A stretch of DNA of 64,000 bases from Inia geoffrensis (Eukaryota; Chordata; Mammalia; Artiodactyla; Iniidae). The translations under genes and the position numbers were made by a program. Each line of letters begins with the position of its first letter. Within the stretch, counting starts at the first letter, position 1. Location of the stretch: contig CM070910.1 in NCBI GenBank assembly GCA_036417435.1, forward strand, positions 78,104,784-78,168,783, given 5' to 3'. This document shows, piece after piece, positions 12,153-26,040 of this stretch. The notes below the pieces were generated by a model that was given only the letters and a program-made list of their open reading frames with translations, searched no databases and was not told the origin of the DNA.

Positions 12153-13888
12153 TAAATTTGAAAAAGAAAACACAAGGACTGTCAAATAGAGAGAAATTCT
12201 TAAATAAGTCCTTCAGGGCTTGTGAGGAATCTTGGATTTACCACCTCTACATCGACAGCTGTGGGAGAGATAAGGCTGGACACTTGGGGCTGGTACTATT
12301 GGTGAGGGAATGCAGACCCTTTGAGGTAATGGTGCATGGTTCCCATTCCATGGGTCCCAAATCTCCACGTGTAAGGGATTTATCCTTCAGCTAAAATATG
12401 CATGGAAAACCCAGAATATGTTCCACGAAGTGATCAGGCAAAATTTCTAAAACTCATCGCCATTTTAGCCCCCTGGTACTCGAGTTCGCCGTTCCAGATG
12501 CAATATTAACATTCTCCCCACTTGGAGAGTCAGTGCCTTTGACCTCTTGTTTGGCACAGTTTGCAATTTCTGTGGAAGATGAACAGGAATAAGGAGAACG
12601 AATGAGCAGCTAACTTGATGTGTTTGGACGGGCACATTGAACACTGATTTCCCTACAGGAAGAAGAATTCATCAAAGGCTCAGCGTGCCATGCCAGAACG
12701 AGATTAGGGCCTGAAGCAATTCTTCGGGTTTGCGGTCAGCTCACAAGAAAGTGAGTGGAGAAAAGGAGATTTTTGGCACTGTAACTCACAATCCTGCAGA
12801 GTTCCAAATGACCCCTATCATCCAAAAATTTATTGAAGGAAGGCTGTGAAGAGGACTTGAACGCGACACAGAATTGCAGAAAAGAGATATCAGGGGGAAG
12901 ATAAGAATTGCTCTGAAAGCGTAGGAAAAGAGGCAGCAGTTCGACAGTGATGCACTTGGCCAAAAAGGGCGTATGCGTTTTTTCCTGAATAGATTCAGGA
13001 AAAAACGCATACGCCCTTTTTGGCCAACCAAGCAAGCCTGCAATGGAAATCCACACTACAAGCCAGTCTCCCTTCCCACCGATCCAAAGGGCCGTCCGAA
13101 AAAAGTGTAAAATCCAGAGAGGCAGGACAGGCCATGGAGAACCGGCAGCCTTGTTATGCTGATGGGCGGGATGTAAATTGCCAACAGCCACTCTGGAGAA
13201 GTGGATGGTGTTTCCTGGAACAAAGAAAAAACCAAGCTAGAGAGCCTAGGGCACTTCCACTTATGGTGCTATAGATTCGGAAAATTTAAATGAAAAAGAC
13301 ACAGCCACACCAAAGTTTGGGGCTGCTCTGTGTACGGGAGCCTTGACTATGGTACAACTTTAATAGCCCAGAAAGAGAAAAATGGATATAGAAGTTGTGG
13401 TACATCCCTACAATGGAATATCACTCAACAATGAAATCAATGGCAACAGACCAGTAGCAGCATAATGAGTGGATTTAGTTATGATGATTCTAAGTGAAAT
13501 AAGTCACACAGAAAAAGAAACATCATAAGATATCACTAATACCGGGAATGTAAACACGGCTACGTGTGAACTGCATTACAAAACACAACAGAGTCTCACA
13601 TTTACAAAAGAAACTTATGCTTGCTTAAGGGGAAGGGAGAGTGGGGAGGCTGCATAAAACCAGAGGTTGACATTAGCACAGATACCATTCCATAAGCCAA
13701 ATATATATTAGACAAGAGCTACTCCTTGCTAAACCAAATGGACTCAACACCCCGTATTCAAAACCTAGGAATATACCTGAGTATAAAGAAAATTAAAACC
13801 CATACATTTATAGGTCTCCATAAGAAAATCATTTGTGTACAGCAGCATACACACAGCAGTGTCAATAAGCTAAATCCACTTATAAAAA
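12153..13888 (+). repeat. Satellite unit U8 (front type C, back type B)
   Basis: Palindrome 12956-13027, perfect arms, centre AG. Front half variant C: gctggtact near 12289, ccatgggtcc near 12348, aatatgttccacg near 12415. Back half variant B, with private tgctaaacc near 13728. Confidence 0.9.
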
Positions 13889-15624
13889 TAAATTTGAAAA
13901 AGAAAACACAAGGACTGTCAAATAGAGAGAAATTCTTAAATAAGTCCTTCAGGGCTTGTGAGGAATCTTGGATTTACCACCTCTACATCGACAGCTGTGG
14001 GAGAGATAAGGCTGGACACTTGGGGCTGATACTATTGGTGAGGGAATGCAGACCCTTTGAGGTAATGGTGCATGGTTCCCATTCCACGGGTCCCAAATCT
14101 CCACGTGTAAGGGATTTATCCTTCAGCTAAAATATGCATGGAAAACCCAGAATATGGTCCACGAAGTGATCAGGCAAAATTTCTAAAACTCATCGCCATT
14201 TTAGCCCCCTGGTACTCGAGTTCGCCGTTCCAGATGCAATATTAACATTCTCCCCACTTGGAGAGTCAGTGCCTTTGACCTCTTGTTTGGCACAGTTTGC
14301 AATTTCTGTGGAAGATGAACAGGAATAAGGAGAACGAATGAGCAGCTAACTTGATGTGTTTGGACGGGCACATTGAACACTGATTTCCCTACAGGAAGAA
14401 GAATTCATCAAAGGCTCAGCGTGCCATGCCAGAACGAGATTAGGGCCTGAAGCAATTCTTCGGGTTTGCGGTCAGCTCACAAGAAAGTGAGTGGAGAAAA
14501 GGAGATTTTTGGCACTGTAACTCACAATCCTGCAGAGTTCCAAATGACCCCTATCATCCAAAAATTTATTGAAGGAAGGCTGTGAAGAGGACTTGAACGC
14601 GACACAGAATTGCAGAAAAGAGATATCAGGGGGAAGATAAGAATTGCTCTGAAAGCGTAGGAAAAGAGGCAGCAGTTCGACAGTGATGCACTTGGCCAAA
14701 AAGGGCGTATGCGTTTTTTCCTGAATAGATTCAGGAAAAAACGCATACGCCCTTTTTGGCCAACCAAGCAAGCCTGCAATGGAAATCCACACTACAAGCC
14801 AGTCTCCCTTCCCACCGATCCAAAGGGCCGTCCGAAAAAAGTGTAAAATCCAGAGAGGCAGGACAGGCCATGGAGAACCGGCAGCCTTGTTATGCTGATG
14901 GGCGGGATGTAAATTGCCAACAGCCACTCTGGAGAAGTGGATGGTGTTTCCTGGAACAAAGAAAAAACCAAGCTAGAGAGCCTAGGGCACTTCCACTTAT
15001 GGTGCTATAGATTCGGAAAATTTAAATGAAAAAGACACAGCCACACCAAAGTTTGGGGCTGCTCTGTGTACGGGAGCCTTGACTATGGTACAACTTTAAT
15101 AGCCCAGAAAGAGAAAAATGGATATAGAAGTTGTGGTACATCCCTACAATGGAATATCACTCAACAATGAAATCAATGGCAACAGACCAGTAGCAGCATA
15201 ATGAGTGGATTTAGTTATGATGATTCTAAGTGAAATAAGTCACACAGAAAAAGAAACATCATAAGATATCACTAATACCGGGAATGTAAACACGGCTACG
15301 TGTGAACTGCATTACAAAACACAACAGAGTCTCACATTTACAAAAGAAACTTATGCTTGCTTAAGGGGAAGGGAGAGTGGGGAGGCTGCATAAAACCAGA
15401 GGTTGACATTAGCACAGATACCATTCCATAAGCCAAATATATATTAGACAAGAGCTACTCCTTGCTCAACCAAATGGACTCAACACCCCGTATTCAAAAC
15501 CTAGGAATATACCTGAGTATGAAGAAAATTAAAACCCATACATTTATAGGTCTCCATAAGAAAATCATTTGTGTACAGCAGCATACACACAGCAGTGTCA
15601 ATAAGCTAAATCCCCTTATAAAAA
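13889..15624 (+). repeat. Satellite unit U9 (class I, leads into type C)
   Basis: Palindrome 14692-14763, perfect arms, centre AG. tctcccttccc present. Back half tttagttatg with attagcacag and ctgagtatg, a mixture of B and pre-C markers. Confidence 0.9.
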
Positions 15625-17360
15625 TAAATTTGAAAAAGAAAACACAAGGACTGTCAAATAGAGAGAAATTCTTAAATAAGTCCTTCAGGGCTTGTGAGGA
15701 ATCTTGGATTTACCACCTCTACATCGACAGCTGTGGGAGAGATAAGGCTGGACACTTGGGGCTGGTACTATTGGTGAGGGAATGCAGACCCTTTGAGGTA
15801 ATGGTGCATGGTTCCCATTCCATGGGTCCCAAATCTCCACGTGTAAGGGATTTATCCTTCAGCTAAAATATGCATGGAAAACCCAGAATATGTTCCACGA
15901 AGTGATCAGGCAAAATTTCTAAAACTCATCGCCATTTTAGCCCCCTGGTACTCGAGTTCGCCGTTCCAGATGCAATATTAACATTCTCCCCACTTGGAGA
16001 GTCAGTGCCTTTGACCTCTTGTTTGGCACAGTTTGCAATTTCTGTGGAAGATGAACAGGAATAAGGAGAACGAATGAGCAGCTAACTTGATGTGTTTGGA
16101 CGGGCACATTGAACACTGATTTCCCTACAGGAAGAAGAATTCATCAAAGGCTCAGCGTGCCATGCCAGAACGAGATTAGGGCCTGAAGCAATTCTTCAGG
16201 TTTGCGGTCAGCTCACAAGAAAGTGAGTGGAGAAAAGGAGATTTTTGGCACTGTAACTCACAATCCTGCAGAGTTCCAAATGACCCCTATCATCCAAAAA
16301 TTTATTGAAGGAAGGCTGTGAAGAGGACTTGAACGCGACACAGAATTGCAGAAAAGAGATATCAGGGGGAAGATAAGAATTGCTCTGAAAGCGTAGGAAA
16401 AGAGGCAGCAGTTCGACAGTGATGCACTTGGCCAAAAAGGGCGTATGCGTTTTTTCCTGAATAGATTCAGGAAAAAACGCATACGCCCTTTTTGGCCAAC
16501 CAAGCAAGCCTGCAATGGAAATCCACACTACAAGCCAGTCTCCCTTCCCACCGATCCAAAGGGCCGTCCGAAAAAAGTGTAAAATCCAGAGAGGCAGGAC
16601 AGGCCATGGAGAACCGGCAGCCTTGTTATGCTGATGGGCGGGATGTAAATTGCCAACAGCCACTCTGGAGAAGTGGATGGTGTTTCCTGGAACAAAGAAA
16701 AAACCAAGCTAGAGAGCCTAGGGCACTTCCACTTATGGTGCTATAGATTCGGAAAATTTAAATGAAAAAGACACAGCCACACCAAAGTTTGGGGCTGCTC
16801 TGTGTACGGGAGCCTTGACTATGGTACAACTTTAATAGCCCAGAAAGAGAAAAATGGATATAGAAGTTGTGGTACATCCCTACAATGGAATATCACTCAA
16901 CAATGAAATCAATGGCAACAGACCAGTAGCAGCATAATGAGTGGATTTGGTTACGATGATTCTAAGTGAAATAAGTCACACAGAAAAAGAAACATCATAA
17001 GATATCACTAATACCGGGAATGTAAACACGGCTACGTGTGAACTGCATTACAAAACACAACAGAGTCTCACATTTACAAAAGAAACTTATGCTTCCTTAA
17101 GGGGAAGGGAGAGTGGGGAGGCTGCATAAAACCAGAGGTTGACATTAGCACAGATACCATTCCATAAGCCAAATATATATTAGACAAGAGCTACTCCTTG
17201 CTCAACCAAATGGACTCAACACCCCGTATTCAAAACCTAGGAATATACCTGACTATGAAGAAAATTAAAACCCATACATTTATAGGTCTCCATAAGAAAA
17301 TCATTTGTGTACAGCAGCATACACACAGCAGTGTCAATAAGCTAAATCCACTTATAAAAA
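15625..17360 (+). repeat. Satellite unit U10 (front type C, back type A)
   Basis: Palindrome 16428-16499, perfect arms, centre AG. Front carries the three C markers. Private cttcaggtttgc near 16195 is a CpG loss. Back half is variant A, as in U4 and U6. Confidence 0.9.
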
Positions 17361-19096
17361 TAAATTTGAAAAAGAAAACACAAGGACTGTCAAATAGAGA
17401 GAAATTCTTAAATAAGTCCTTCAGGGCTTGTGAGGAATCTTGGATTTACCACCTCTACATCGACAGCTGTGGGAGAGATAAGGCTGGACACTTGGGGCTG
17501 ATACTATTGGTGAGGGAATGCAGACCCTTTGAGGTAATGGTGCATGGTTCCCATTCCACGGGTCCCAAATCTCCACGTGTAAGGGATTTATCCTTCAGCT
17601 AAAATATGCATGGAAAACCCAGAATATGGTCCACGAAGTGATCAGGCAAAATTTCTAAAACTCATCGCCATTTTAGCCCCCTGGTACTCGAGTTCGCCGT
17701 TCCAGATGCAATATTAACATTCTCCCCACTTGGAGAGTCAGTGCCTTTGACCTCTTGTTTGGCACAGTTTGCAATTTCTGTGGAAGATGAACAGGAATAA
17801 GGAGAACGAATGAGCAGCTAACTTGATGTGTTTGGACGGGCACATTGAACACTGATTTCCCTACAGGAAGAAGAATTCATCAAAGGCTCAGCGTGCCATG
17901 CCAGAACGAGATTAGGGCCTGAAGCAATTCTTCGGGTTTGCGGTCAGCTCACAAGAAAGTGAGTGGAGAAAAGGAGATTTTTGGCACTGTAACTCACAAT
18001 CCTGCAGAGTTCCAAATGACCCCTATCATCCAAAAATTTATTGAAGGAAGGCTGTGAAGAGGACTTGAACGCGACACAGAATTGCAGAAAAGAGATATCA
18101 GGGGGAAGATAAGAATTGCTCTGAAAGCGTAGGAAAAGAGGCAGCAGTTCGACAGTGATGCACTTGGCCAAAAAGGGCGTATGCGTTTTTTCCTGAATAG
18201 ATTCAGGAAAAAACGCATACGCCCTTTTTGGCCAACCAAGCAAGCCTGCAATGGAAATCCACACTACAAGCCAGTCTCCCTTCCCACCGATCCAAAGGGC
18301 CGTCCGAAAAAAGTGTAAAATCCAGAGAGGCAGGACAGGCCATGGAGAACCGGCAGCCTTGTTATGCTGATGGGCGGGATGTAAATTGCCAACAGCCACT
18401 CTGGAGAAGTGGATGGTGTTTCCTGGAACAAAGAAAAAACCAAGCTAGAGAGCCTAGGGCACTTCCACTTATGGTGCTATAGATTCGGAAAATTTAAATG
18501 AAAAAGACACAGCCACACCAAAGTTTGGGGCTGCTCTGTGTACGGGAGCCTTGACTATGGTACAACTTTAATAGCCCAGAAAGAGAAAAATGGATATAGA
18601 AGTTGTGGTACATCCCTACAATGGAATATCACTCAACAATGAAATCAATGGCAACAGACCAGTAGCAGCATAATGAGTGGATTTAGTTATGATGATTCTA
18701 AGTGAAATAAGTCACACAGAAAAAGAAACATCATAAGATATCACTAATACCGGGAATGTAAACACGGCTACGTGTGAACTGCATTACAAAACACAACAGA
18801 GTCTCACATTTACAAAAGAAACTTATGCTTGCTTAAGGGGAAGGGAGAGTGGGGAGGCTGCATAAAACCAGAGGTTGACATTAGGACAGATACCATTCCA
18901 TAAGCCAAATATATATTAGACAAGAGCTACTCCTTGCTCAACCAAATGGACTCAACACCCCGTATTCAAAACCTAGGAATATACCTGAGTATGAAGAAAA
19001 TTAAAACCCATACATTTATAGGTCTCCATAAGAAAATCATTTGTGTACAGCAGCATACACACAGCAGTGTCAATAAGCTAAATCCCCTTATAAAAA
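17361..19096 (+). repeat. Satellite unit U11 (class I, near copy of U7)
   Basis: Palindrome 18164-18235, perfect arms, centre AG. All markers equal U7; the distance is 6944 bp, four units. It leads into type C. Confidence 0.9.
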
Positions 19097-20832
19097 TAAA
19101 TTTGAAAAAGAAAACACAAGGACTGTCAAATAGAGAGAAATTCTTAAATAAGTCCTTCAGGGCTTGTGAGGAATCTTGGATTTACCACCTCTACATCGAC
19201 AGCTGTGGGAGAGATAAGGCTGGACACTTGGGGCTGGTACTATTGGTGAGGGAATGCAGACCCTTTGAGGTAATGGTGCATGGTTCCCATTCCATGGGTC
19301 CCAAATCTCCACGTGTAAGGGATTTATCCTTCAGCTAAAATATGCATGGAAAACCCAGAATATGTTCCACGAAGTGATCAGGCAAAATTTCTAAAACTCA
19401 TCGCCATTTTAGCCCCCTGGTACTCGAGTTCGCCGTTCCAGATGCAATATTAACATTCTCCCCACTTGGAGAGTCAGTGCCTTTGACCTCTTGTTTGGCA
19501 CAGTTTGCAATTTCTGTGGAAGATGAACAGGAATAAGGAGAACGAATGAGCAGCTAACTTGATGTGTTTGGACGGGCACATTGAACACTGATTTCCCTAC
19601 AGGAAGAAGAATTCATCAAAGTCTCAGCGTGCCATGCCAGAACGAGATTAGGGCCTGAAGCAATTCTTCGGGTTTGCGGTCAGCTCACAAGAAAGTGAGT
19701 GGAGAAAAGGAGATTTTTGGCACTGTAACTCACAATCCTGCAGAGTTCCAAATGACCCCTATCATCCAAAAATTTATTGAAGGAAGGCTGTGAAGAGGAC
19801 TTGAACGCGACACAGAATTGCAGAAAAGAGATATCAGGGGGAAGATAAGAATTGCTCTGAAAGCGTAGGAAAAGAGGCAGCAGTTCGACAGTGATGCACT
19901 TGGCCAAAAAGGGCGTATGCGTTTTTTCCTGAATAGATTCAGGAAAAAACGCATACGCCCTTTTTGGCCAACCAAGCAAGCCTGCAATGGAAATCCACAC
20001 TACAAGCCAGTCTCCCTTCCCACCGATCCAAAGGGCCGTCCGAAAAAAGTGTAAAATCCAGAGAGGCAGGACAGGCCATGGAGAACCGGCAGCCTTGTTA
20101 TGCTGATGGGCGGGATGTAAATTGCCAACAGCCACTCTGGAGAAGTGGATGGTGTTTCCTGGAACAAAGAAAAAACCAAGCTAGAGAGCCTAGGGCACTT
20201 CCACTTATGGTGCTATAGATTCGGAAAATTTAAATGAAAAAGACACAGCCACACCAAAGTTTGGGGCTGCTCTGTGTACGGGAGCCTTGACTATGGTACA
20301 ACTTTAATAGCCCAGAAAGAGAAAAATGGATATAGAAGTTGTGGTACATCCCTACAATGGAATATCACTCAACAATGAAATCAATGGCAACAGACCAGTA
20401 GCAGCATAATGAGTGGATTTAGTTATGATGATTCTAAGTGAAATAAGTCACACAGAAAAAGAAACATCATAAGATATCACTAATACCGGGAATGTAAACA
20501 CGGCTACGTGTGAACTGCATTACAAAACACAACAGAGTCTCACATTTACAAAAGAAACTTATGCTTGCTTAAGGGGAAGGGAGAGTGGGGAGGCTGCATA
20601 AAACCAGAAGTTGACATTAGGACAGATACCATTCCATAAGCCAAATATATATTAGACAAGAGCTACTCCTTGCTCAACCAAATGGACTCAACACCCCGTA
20701 TTCAAAACCTAGGAATATACCTGAGTATGAAGAAAATTAAAACCCATACATTTATAGGTCTCCATAAGAAAATCATTTGTGTACAGCAGCATACACACAG
20801 CAGTGTCAATAAGCTAAATCCCCTTATAAAAA
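19097..20832 (+). repeat. Satellite unit U12 (front type C)
   Basis: Palindrome 19900-19971, perfect arms, centre AG. Front carries the C markers. aaagtctcagc near 19618 is shared with U4, and ccagaagttgac near 20605 is private. Confidence 0.9.
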
Positions 20833-22568
20833 TAAATTTGAAAAAGAAAACACAAGGACTGTCAAATAGAGAGAAATTCTTAAATAAGTCCTTCAGGGCT
20901 TGTGAGGAATCTTGGATTTACCACCTCTACATCGACAGCTGTGGGAGAGATAAGGCTGGACACTTGGGGCTGATACTATTGGTGGGGGAATGCAGACCCT
21001 TTGAGGTAATGGTGCATGGTTCCCATTCCACGGGTCCCAAATCTCCACGTGTAAGGGATTTATCCTTCAGCTAAAATATGCATGGAAAACCCAGAATATG
21101 TTCCACGAAGTGATCAGGCAAAATTTCTAAAACTCATCGCCATTTTAGCCCCCTGGTACTCGAGTTCGCCGTTCCAGATGCAATATTAACATTCTCCCCA
21201 CTTGGAGAGTCAGTGCCTTTGACCTCTTGTTTGGCACAGTTTGCAATTTCTGTGGAAGATGAACAGGAATAAGGAGAACGAATGAGCAGCTAACTTGATG
21301 TGTTTGGACGGGCACATTGAACACTGATTTCCCTACAGGAAGAAGAATTCATCAAAGGCTCAGCGTGCCATGCCAGAACGAGATTAAGGCCTGAAGCAAT
21401 TCTTCGGGTTTGCGGTCAGCTCACAAGAAAGTGAGTGGAGAAAAGGAGATTTTTGGCACTGTAACTCACAATCCTGCAGAGTTCCAAATGACCCCTATCA
21501 TCCAAAAATTTATTGAAGGAAGGCTGTGAAGAGGACTTGAACGCAACACAGAATTGCAGAAAAGAGATATCAGGGGGAAGATAAGAATTGCTCTGAAAGC
21601 GTAGGAAAAGAGGCAGCAGTTCGACAGTGATGCACTTGGCCAAAAAGGGCGTATGCGTTTTTTCCTGAATAGATTCAGGAAAAAACGCATACGCCCTTTT
21701 TGGCCAACCAAGCAAGCCTGCAATGGAAATCCACACTACAAGCCAGTCTCACTTCCCACCGATCCAAAGGGCCGTCCGAAAAACGTGTAAAATCCAGAGA
21801 GGCAGGACAGGCCATGGAGAACCGGCAGCCTTGTTATGCTGATGGGCGGGATGTAAATTGCCAACAGCCACTCTGGAGAAGTGGATGGTGTTTCCTGGAA
21901 CAAAGAAAAAACCAAGCTAGAGAGCCTAGGGCACTTCCACTTATGGTGCTATAGATTCGGAAAATTTAAATGAAAAAGACACAGCCACACCAAAGTTTGG
22001 GGCTGCTCTGTGTACGGGAGCCTTGACTATGGTACAACTTTAATAGCCCAGAAAGAGAAAAATGGATATAGAAGTTGTGGTACATCCCTACAATGGAATA
22101 TCACTCAACAATGAAATCAATGGCAACAGACCAGTAGCAGCATAATGAGTGGATTTAGTTACGATGATTCTAAGTGAAATAAGTCACACAGAAAAAGAAA
22201 CATCATAAGATATCACTAATACCGGGAATGTAAACACGGCTACGTGTGAACTGCATTACAAAACACAACAGAGTCTCACATTTACAAAAGAAACTTATGC
22301 TTGCTTAAGGGGAAGGGAGAGTGGGGAGGCTGCATAAAACCAGAGGTTGACATTAGGACAGATACCATTCCATAAGCCAAATATATATTAGACAAGAGCT
22401 ACTCCTTGCTCAACCAAATGGACTCAACACCCCGTATTCAAAACCTAGGAATATACCTGACTATGAAGAAAATTAAAACCCATACATTTATAGGTCTCCA
22501 TAAGAAAATCATTTGTGTACAGCAGCATACACACAGCAGTGTCAATAAGCTAAATCCCCTTATAAAAA
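20833..22568 (+). repeat. Satellite unit U13 (class I)
   Basis: Palindrome 21636-21707, perfect arms, centre AG. Only aatatgttccacg remains of the C markers. Private ggtgggggaatg near 20982 and aaaaacgtgtaaa near 21779; gaacgcaacac near 21539 is a CpG loss. The tctcccttccc marker is absent. Confidence 0.9.
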
Positions 22569-24304
22569 TAAATTTGAAAAAGAAAACACAAGGACTGTCA
22601 AATAGAGAGAAATTCTTAAATAAGTCCTTCAGGGCTTGTGAGGAATCTTGGATTTACCACCTCTACATCGACAGCTGTGGGAGAGATAAGGCTGGACTCT
22701 TGGGGCTGATACTATTGGTGAGGGAATGCAGACCCTTTGAGGTAATGGTGCATGGTTCCCATTCCACGGGTCCCAAATCTCCACGTGTAAGGGATTTATC
22801 CTTCAGCTAAAATATGCATGGAAAACCCAGAATATGGTCCACGAAGTGATCAGGCAAAATTTCTAAAACTCATCGCCATTTTAGCCCCCTGGTACTCGAG
22901 TTCGCCGTTCCAGATGCAATATTAACATTCTCCCCACTTGGAGAGTCAGTGCCTTTGACCTCTTGTTTGGCACAGTTTGCAATTTCTGTGGAAGATGAAC
23001 AGGAATAAGGAGAACGAATGAGCAGCTAACTTGATGTGTTTGGACGGGCACATTGAACACTGATTTCCCTACAGGAAGAAGAATTCATCAAAGGCTCAGC
23101 GTGCCATGCCGGAACGAGATTAGGGCCTGAAGCAATTCTTCGGGTTTGCGGTCAGCTCACAAGAAAGTGAGTGGAGAAAAGGAGATTTTTGGCACTGTAA
23201 CTCACAATCCTGCAGAGTTCCAAATGACCCCTATCATCCAAAAATTTATTGAAGGAAGGCTGCGAAGAGGAATTGAACGCGACACAGAATTGCAGAAAAG
23301 AGATATCAGGGGGAAGATAAGAATTGCTCTGAAAGCGTAGGAAAAGAGGCAGCAGTTCGACAGTGATGCACTTGGCCAAAAAGGGCGTATGCGTTTTTTC
23401 CTGAATAGATTCAGGAAAAAACGCATACGCCCTTTTTGGCCAACCAAGCAAGCCTGCAATGGAAATCCACACTACAAGCCAGTCTCCCTTCCCACCGATC
23501 CAAAGGGCCGTCCGAAAAAAGTGTAAAATCCAGAGAGGCAGGACAGGCCATGGAGAACCGGCAGCCTTGTTATGCTGATGGGCGGGATCTAAATTGCCAA
23601 CAGCCACTCTGGAGAAGTGGATGGTGTTTCCTGGAACAAAGAAAAAACCAAGCTAGAGAGCCTAGGGCACTTCCACCTATGGTGCTATAGATTCGGAAAA
23701 TTTAAATGAAAAAGACACAGCCACACCAAAGTTTGGGGCTGCTCTGTGTACGGGAGCCTTGTCTATGGTACAACTTTAATAGCCCAGAAAGAGAAAAATG
23801 GATATAGAAGTTGTGGTACATCCCTACAATGGAATATCACTCAACAATGAAATCAATGGCAACAGACCTGTAGCAGCATAATGAGTGGATTTAGTTACGG
23901 TGATTCTAGGTGAAATAAGTCACACAGAAAAAGAAACATCATAAGATATCACTAATACCGGGAATGTAAACACGGCTACGTGTGAACTGCATTACAAAAC
24001 ACAACAGAGTCTCACATTTACAAAAGAAACTTATGCTTGCTTAAGGGGAAGGGAGAGTGGGGAGGCTGCATAAAACCAGAGGTTGACATTAGGACAGATA
24101 CCATTCCATAAGCCAAATATATATTAGACAAGAGCTACTCCTTGCTCAACCAAATAGACTCAACACCCCGTATTCAAAACCTAGGAATATACCTGACTAT
24201 GAAGAAAATTAAAATCCATACATTTATAGGTCTCCATAAGAAAATCATTTGTGCACAGCAGCATACACACAGCAGTGTCAATAAGCTAAATCCCCTTATA
24301 AAAA
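22569..24304 (+). repeat. Satellite unit U14 (class I, several private changes)
   Basis: Palindrome 23372-23443, perfect arms, centre AG. Shares ggactcttgg (near 22694) and ctgcgaagaggaatt (near 23260) with U15. Private: cgggatctaaattg, ccacctatgg, ttgtctatgg, gacctgtagc, and caaatagactc near 24151. Confidence 0.9.
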
Positions 24305-26040
24305 TAAATTTGAAAAAGAAAACACAAGGACTGTCAAATAGAGAGAAATTCTTAAATAAGAACTTCAGGGCTTGTGAGGAATCTTGGATTTACCACCTCT
24401 ACATCGACAGCTGTGGGAGAGATAAGGCTGGACTCTTGGGGCTGATACTATTGGTGAGGGAATGCAGACCCTTTGAGGTAATGGTGCATGGTTCCCATTC
24501 CACGGGTCCCAAATCTCCACGTGTAAGGGATTTATCCTTCAGCTAAAATATGCATGAAAAACCCAGAATATGGTCCACGAAGTGATCAGGCAAAATTTCT
24601 AAAACTCATCGCCATTTTAGCCCCCTGGTACTCGAGTTCGCCGTTCCAGATGCAATATTAACATTCTCCCCACTTGGAGAGGCAGTGCCTTTGACCTCTT
24701 GTTTGGCACAGTTTGCAATTTCTGTGGAAGATGAACAGGAATAAGGAGAACGAATGAGCAGCTAACTTGATGTGTTTGGACGGGCACATTGAACACTGAT
24801 TTCCCTACAGGAAGAAGAATTCATCAAAGGCTCAGCGTGCCATGCCGGAACGAGATTAGGGCCTGAAGCAATTCTTCGGGTTTGCGGTCAGCTCACAAGA
24901 AAGTGAGTGGAGAAAAGGAGATTTTTGGCACTGTAACTCACAATCCTGCAGAGTTCCAAATGACCCCTATCATCCAAAAATTTATTGAAGGAAGGCTGCG
25001 AAGAGGAATTGAACGCGACACAGAATTGCAGAAAAGAGATATCAGGGGGAAGATAAGAATTGCTCTGAAAGCGTAGGAAAAGAGGCAGCAGTTCGACAGT
25101 GATGCACTTGGCCAAAAAGGGCGTATGCGTTTTTTCCTGAATAGATTCAGGAAAAAACGCATACGCCCTTTTTGGCCAACCAAGCAAGCCTGCAATGGAA
25201 ATCCACACTACAAGCCAGTCTCCCTTCCCACCGATCCAAAGGGCCGTCCGAAAAAAGTGTAAAATCCAGAGAGGCAGGACAGGCCATGGAGAACCGGCAG
25301 CCTTGTTATGCTGATGGGCGGGATGTAAATTGCCAACAGCCACTCTGGAGAAGTGGATGGTGTTTCCTGGAACAAAGAAAAAACCAAGCTAGAGAGCCTA
25401 GGGCACTTCCACTTATGGTGCTATAGATTCGGAAAATTTAAATGAAAAAGACACAGCCACACCAAAGTTTGGGGCTGCTCTGTGTACGGGAGCCTTGACT
25501 ATGGTACAACTTTAATAGCCCAGAAAGAGAAAAATGGATATAGAAGTTGTGGTACATCCCTACAATGGAATATCACTCAACAATGAAATCAATGGCAACA
25601 GACCAGTAGCAGCATAATGAGTGGATTTAGTTACGATGATTCTAAGTGAAATAAGTCACACAGAAAAAGAAACATCATAAGATATCACTAATACCGGGAA
25701 TGTTAACACGGCTACGTGTGAACTGCATTACAAAACACAACAGAGTCTCACATTTACAAAAGAAACTTATGCTTGCTTAAGGGGAAGGGAGAGTGGGGAG
25801 GCTGCATAAAACCAGAGGTTGACATTAGGACAGATACCATTCCATAAGCCAAATATATATTAGACAAGAGCTACTCCTTGCTCAACCAAATGGACTCAAC
25901 ACCCCGTATTCAAAACCTAGGAATATACCTGAGTATGAAGAAAATTAAAACCCATACATTTATAGGTCTCCATAAGAAAATCATTTGTGTACAGCAGCAT
26001 ACACACAGCAGTGTCAATAAGCTAAATCCCCTTATAAAAA
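24305..26040 (+). repeat. Satellite unit U15 (class I, sister of U14)
   Basis: Palindrome 25108-25179, perfect arms, centre AG. Shares the U14 markers up to about 25000. Private: aagaacttcagg near 24358, gagaggcagtgcc near 24677, atgttaacacgg near 25700. Confidence 0.9.

Larger units (their letters stand above)
8681..19500 (+). repeat. Higher-order block of A, B and C variants with a four-unit period
   Basis: Reading the variants from the back half of one unit into the front half of the next, the order from U4 to U12 is A, B, A, C, B, C, A, C. The stretch A-C at about 10.0-12.5 kb recurs at about 16.95-19.4 kb, exactly 6944 bp (four units) later, with no marker differences noticed across U7 and U11. 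C recurs every two units (12.3, 15.8, 19.2 kb). The block is also marked by tctcccttccc in U6-U12. Confidence 0.6.
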
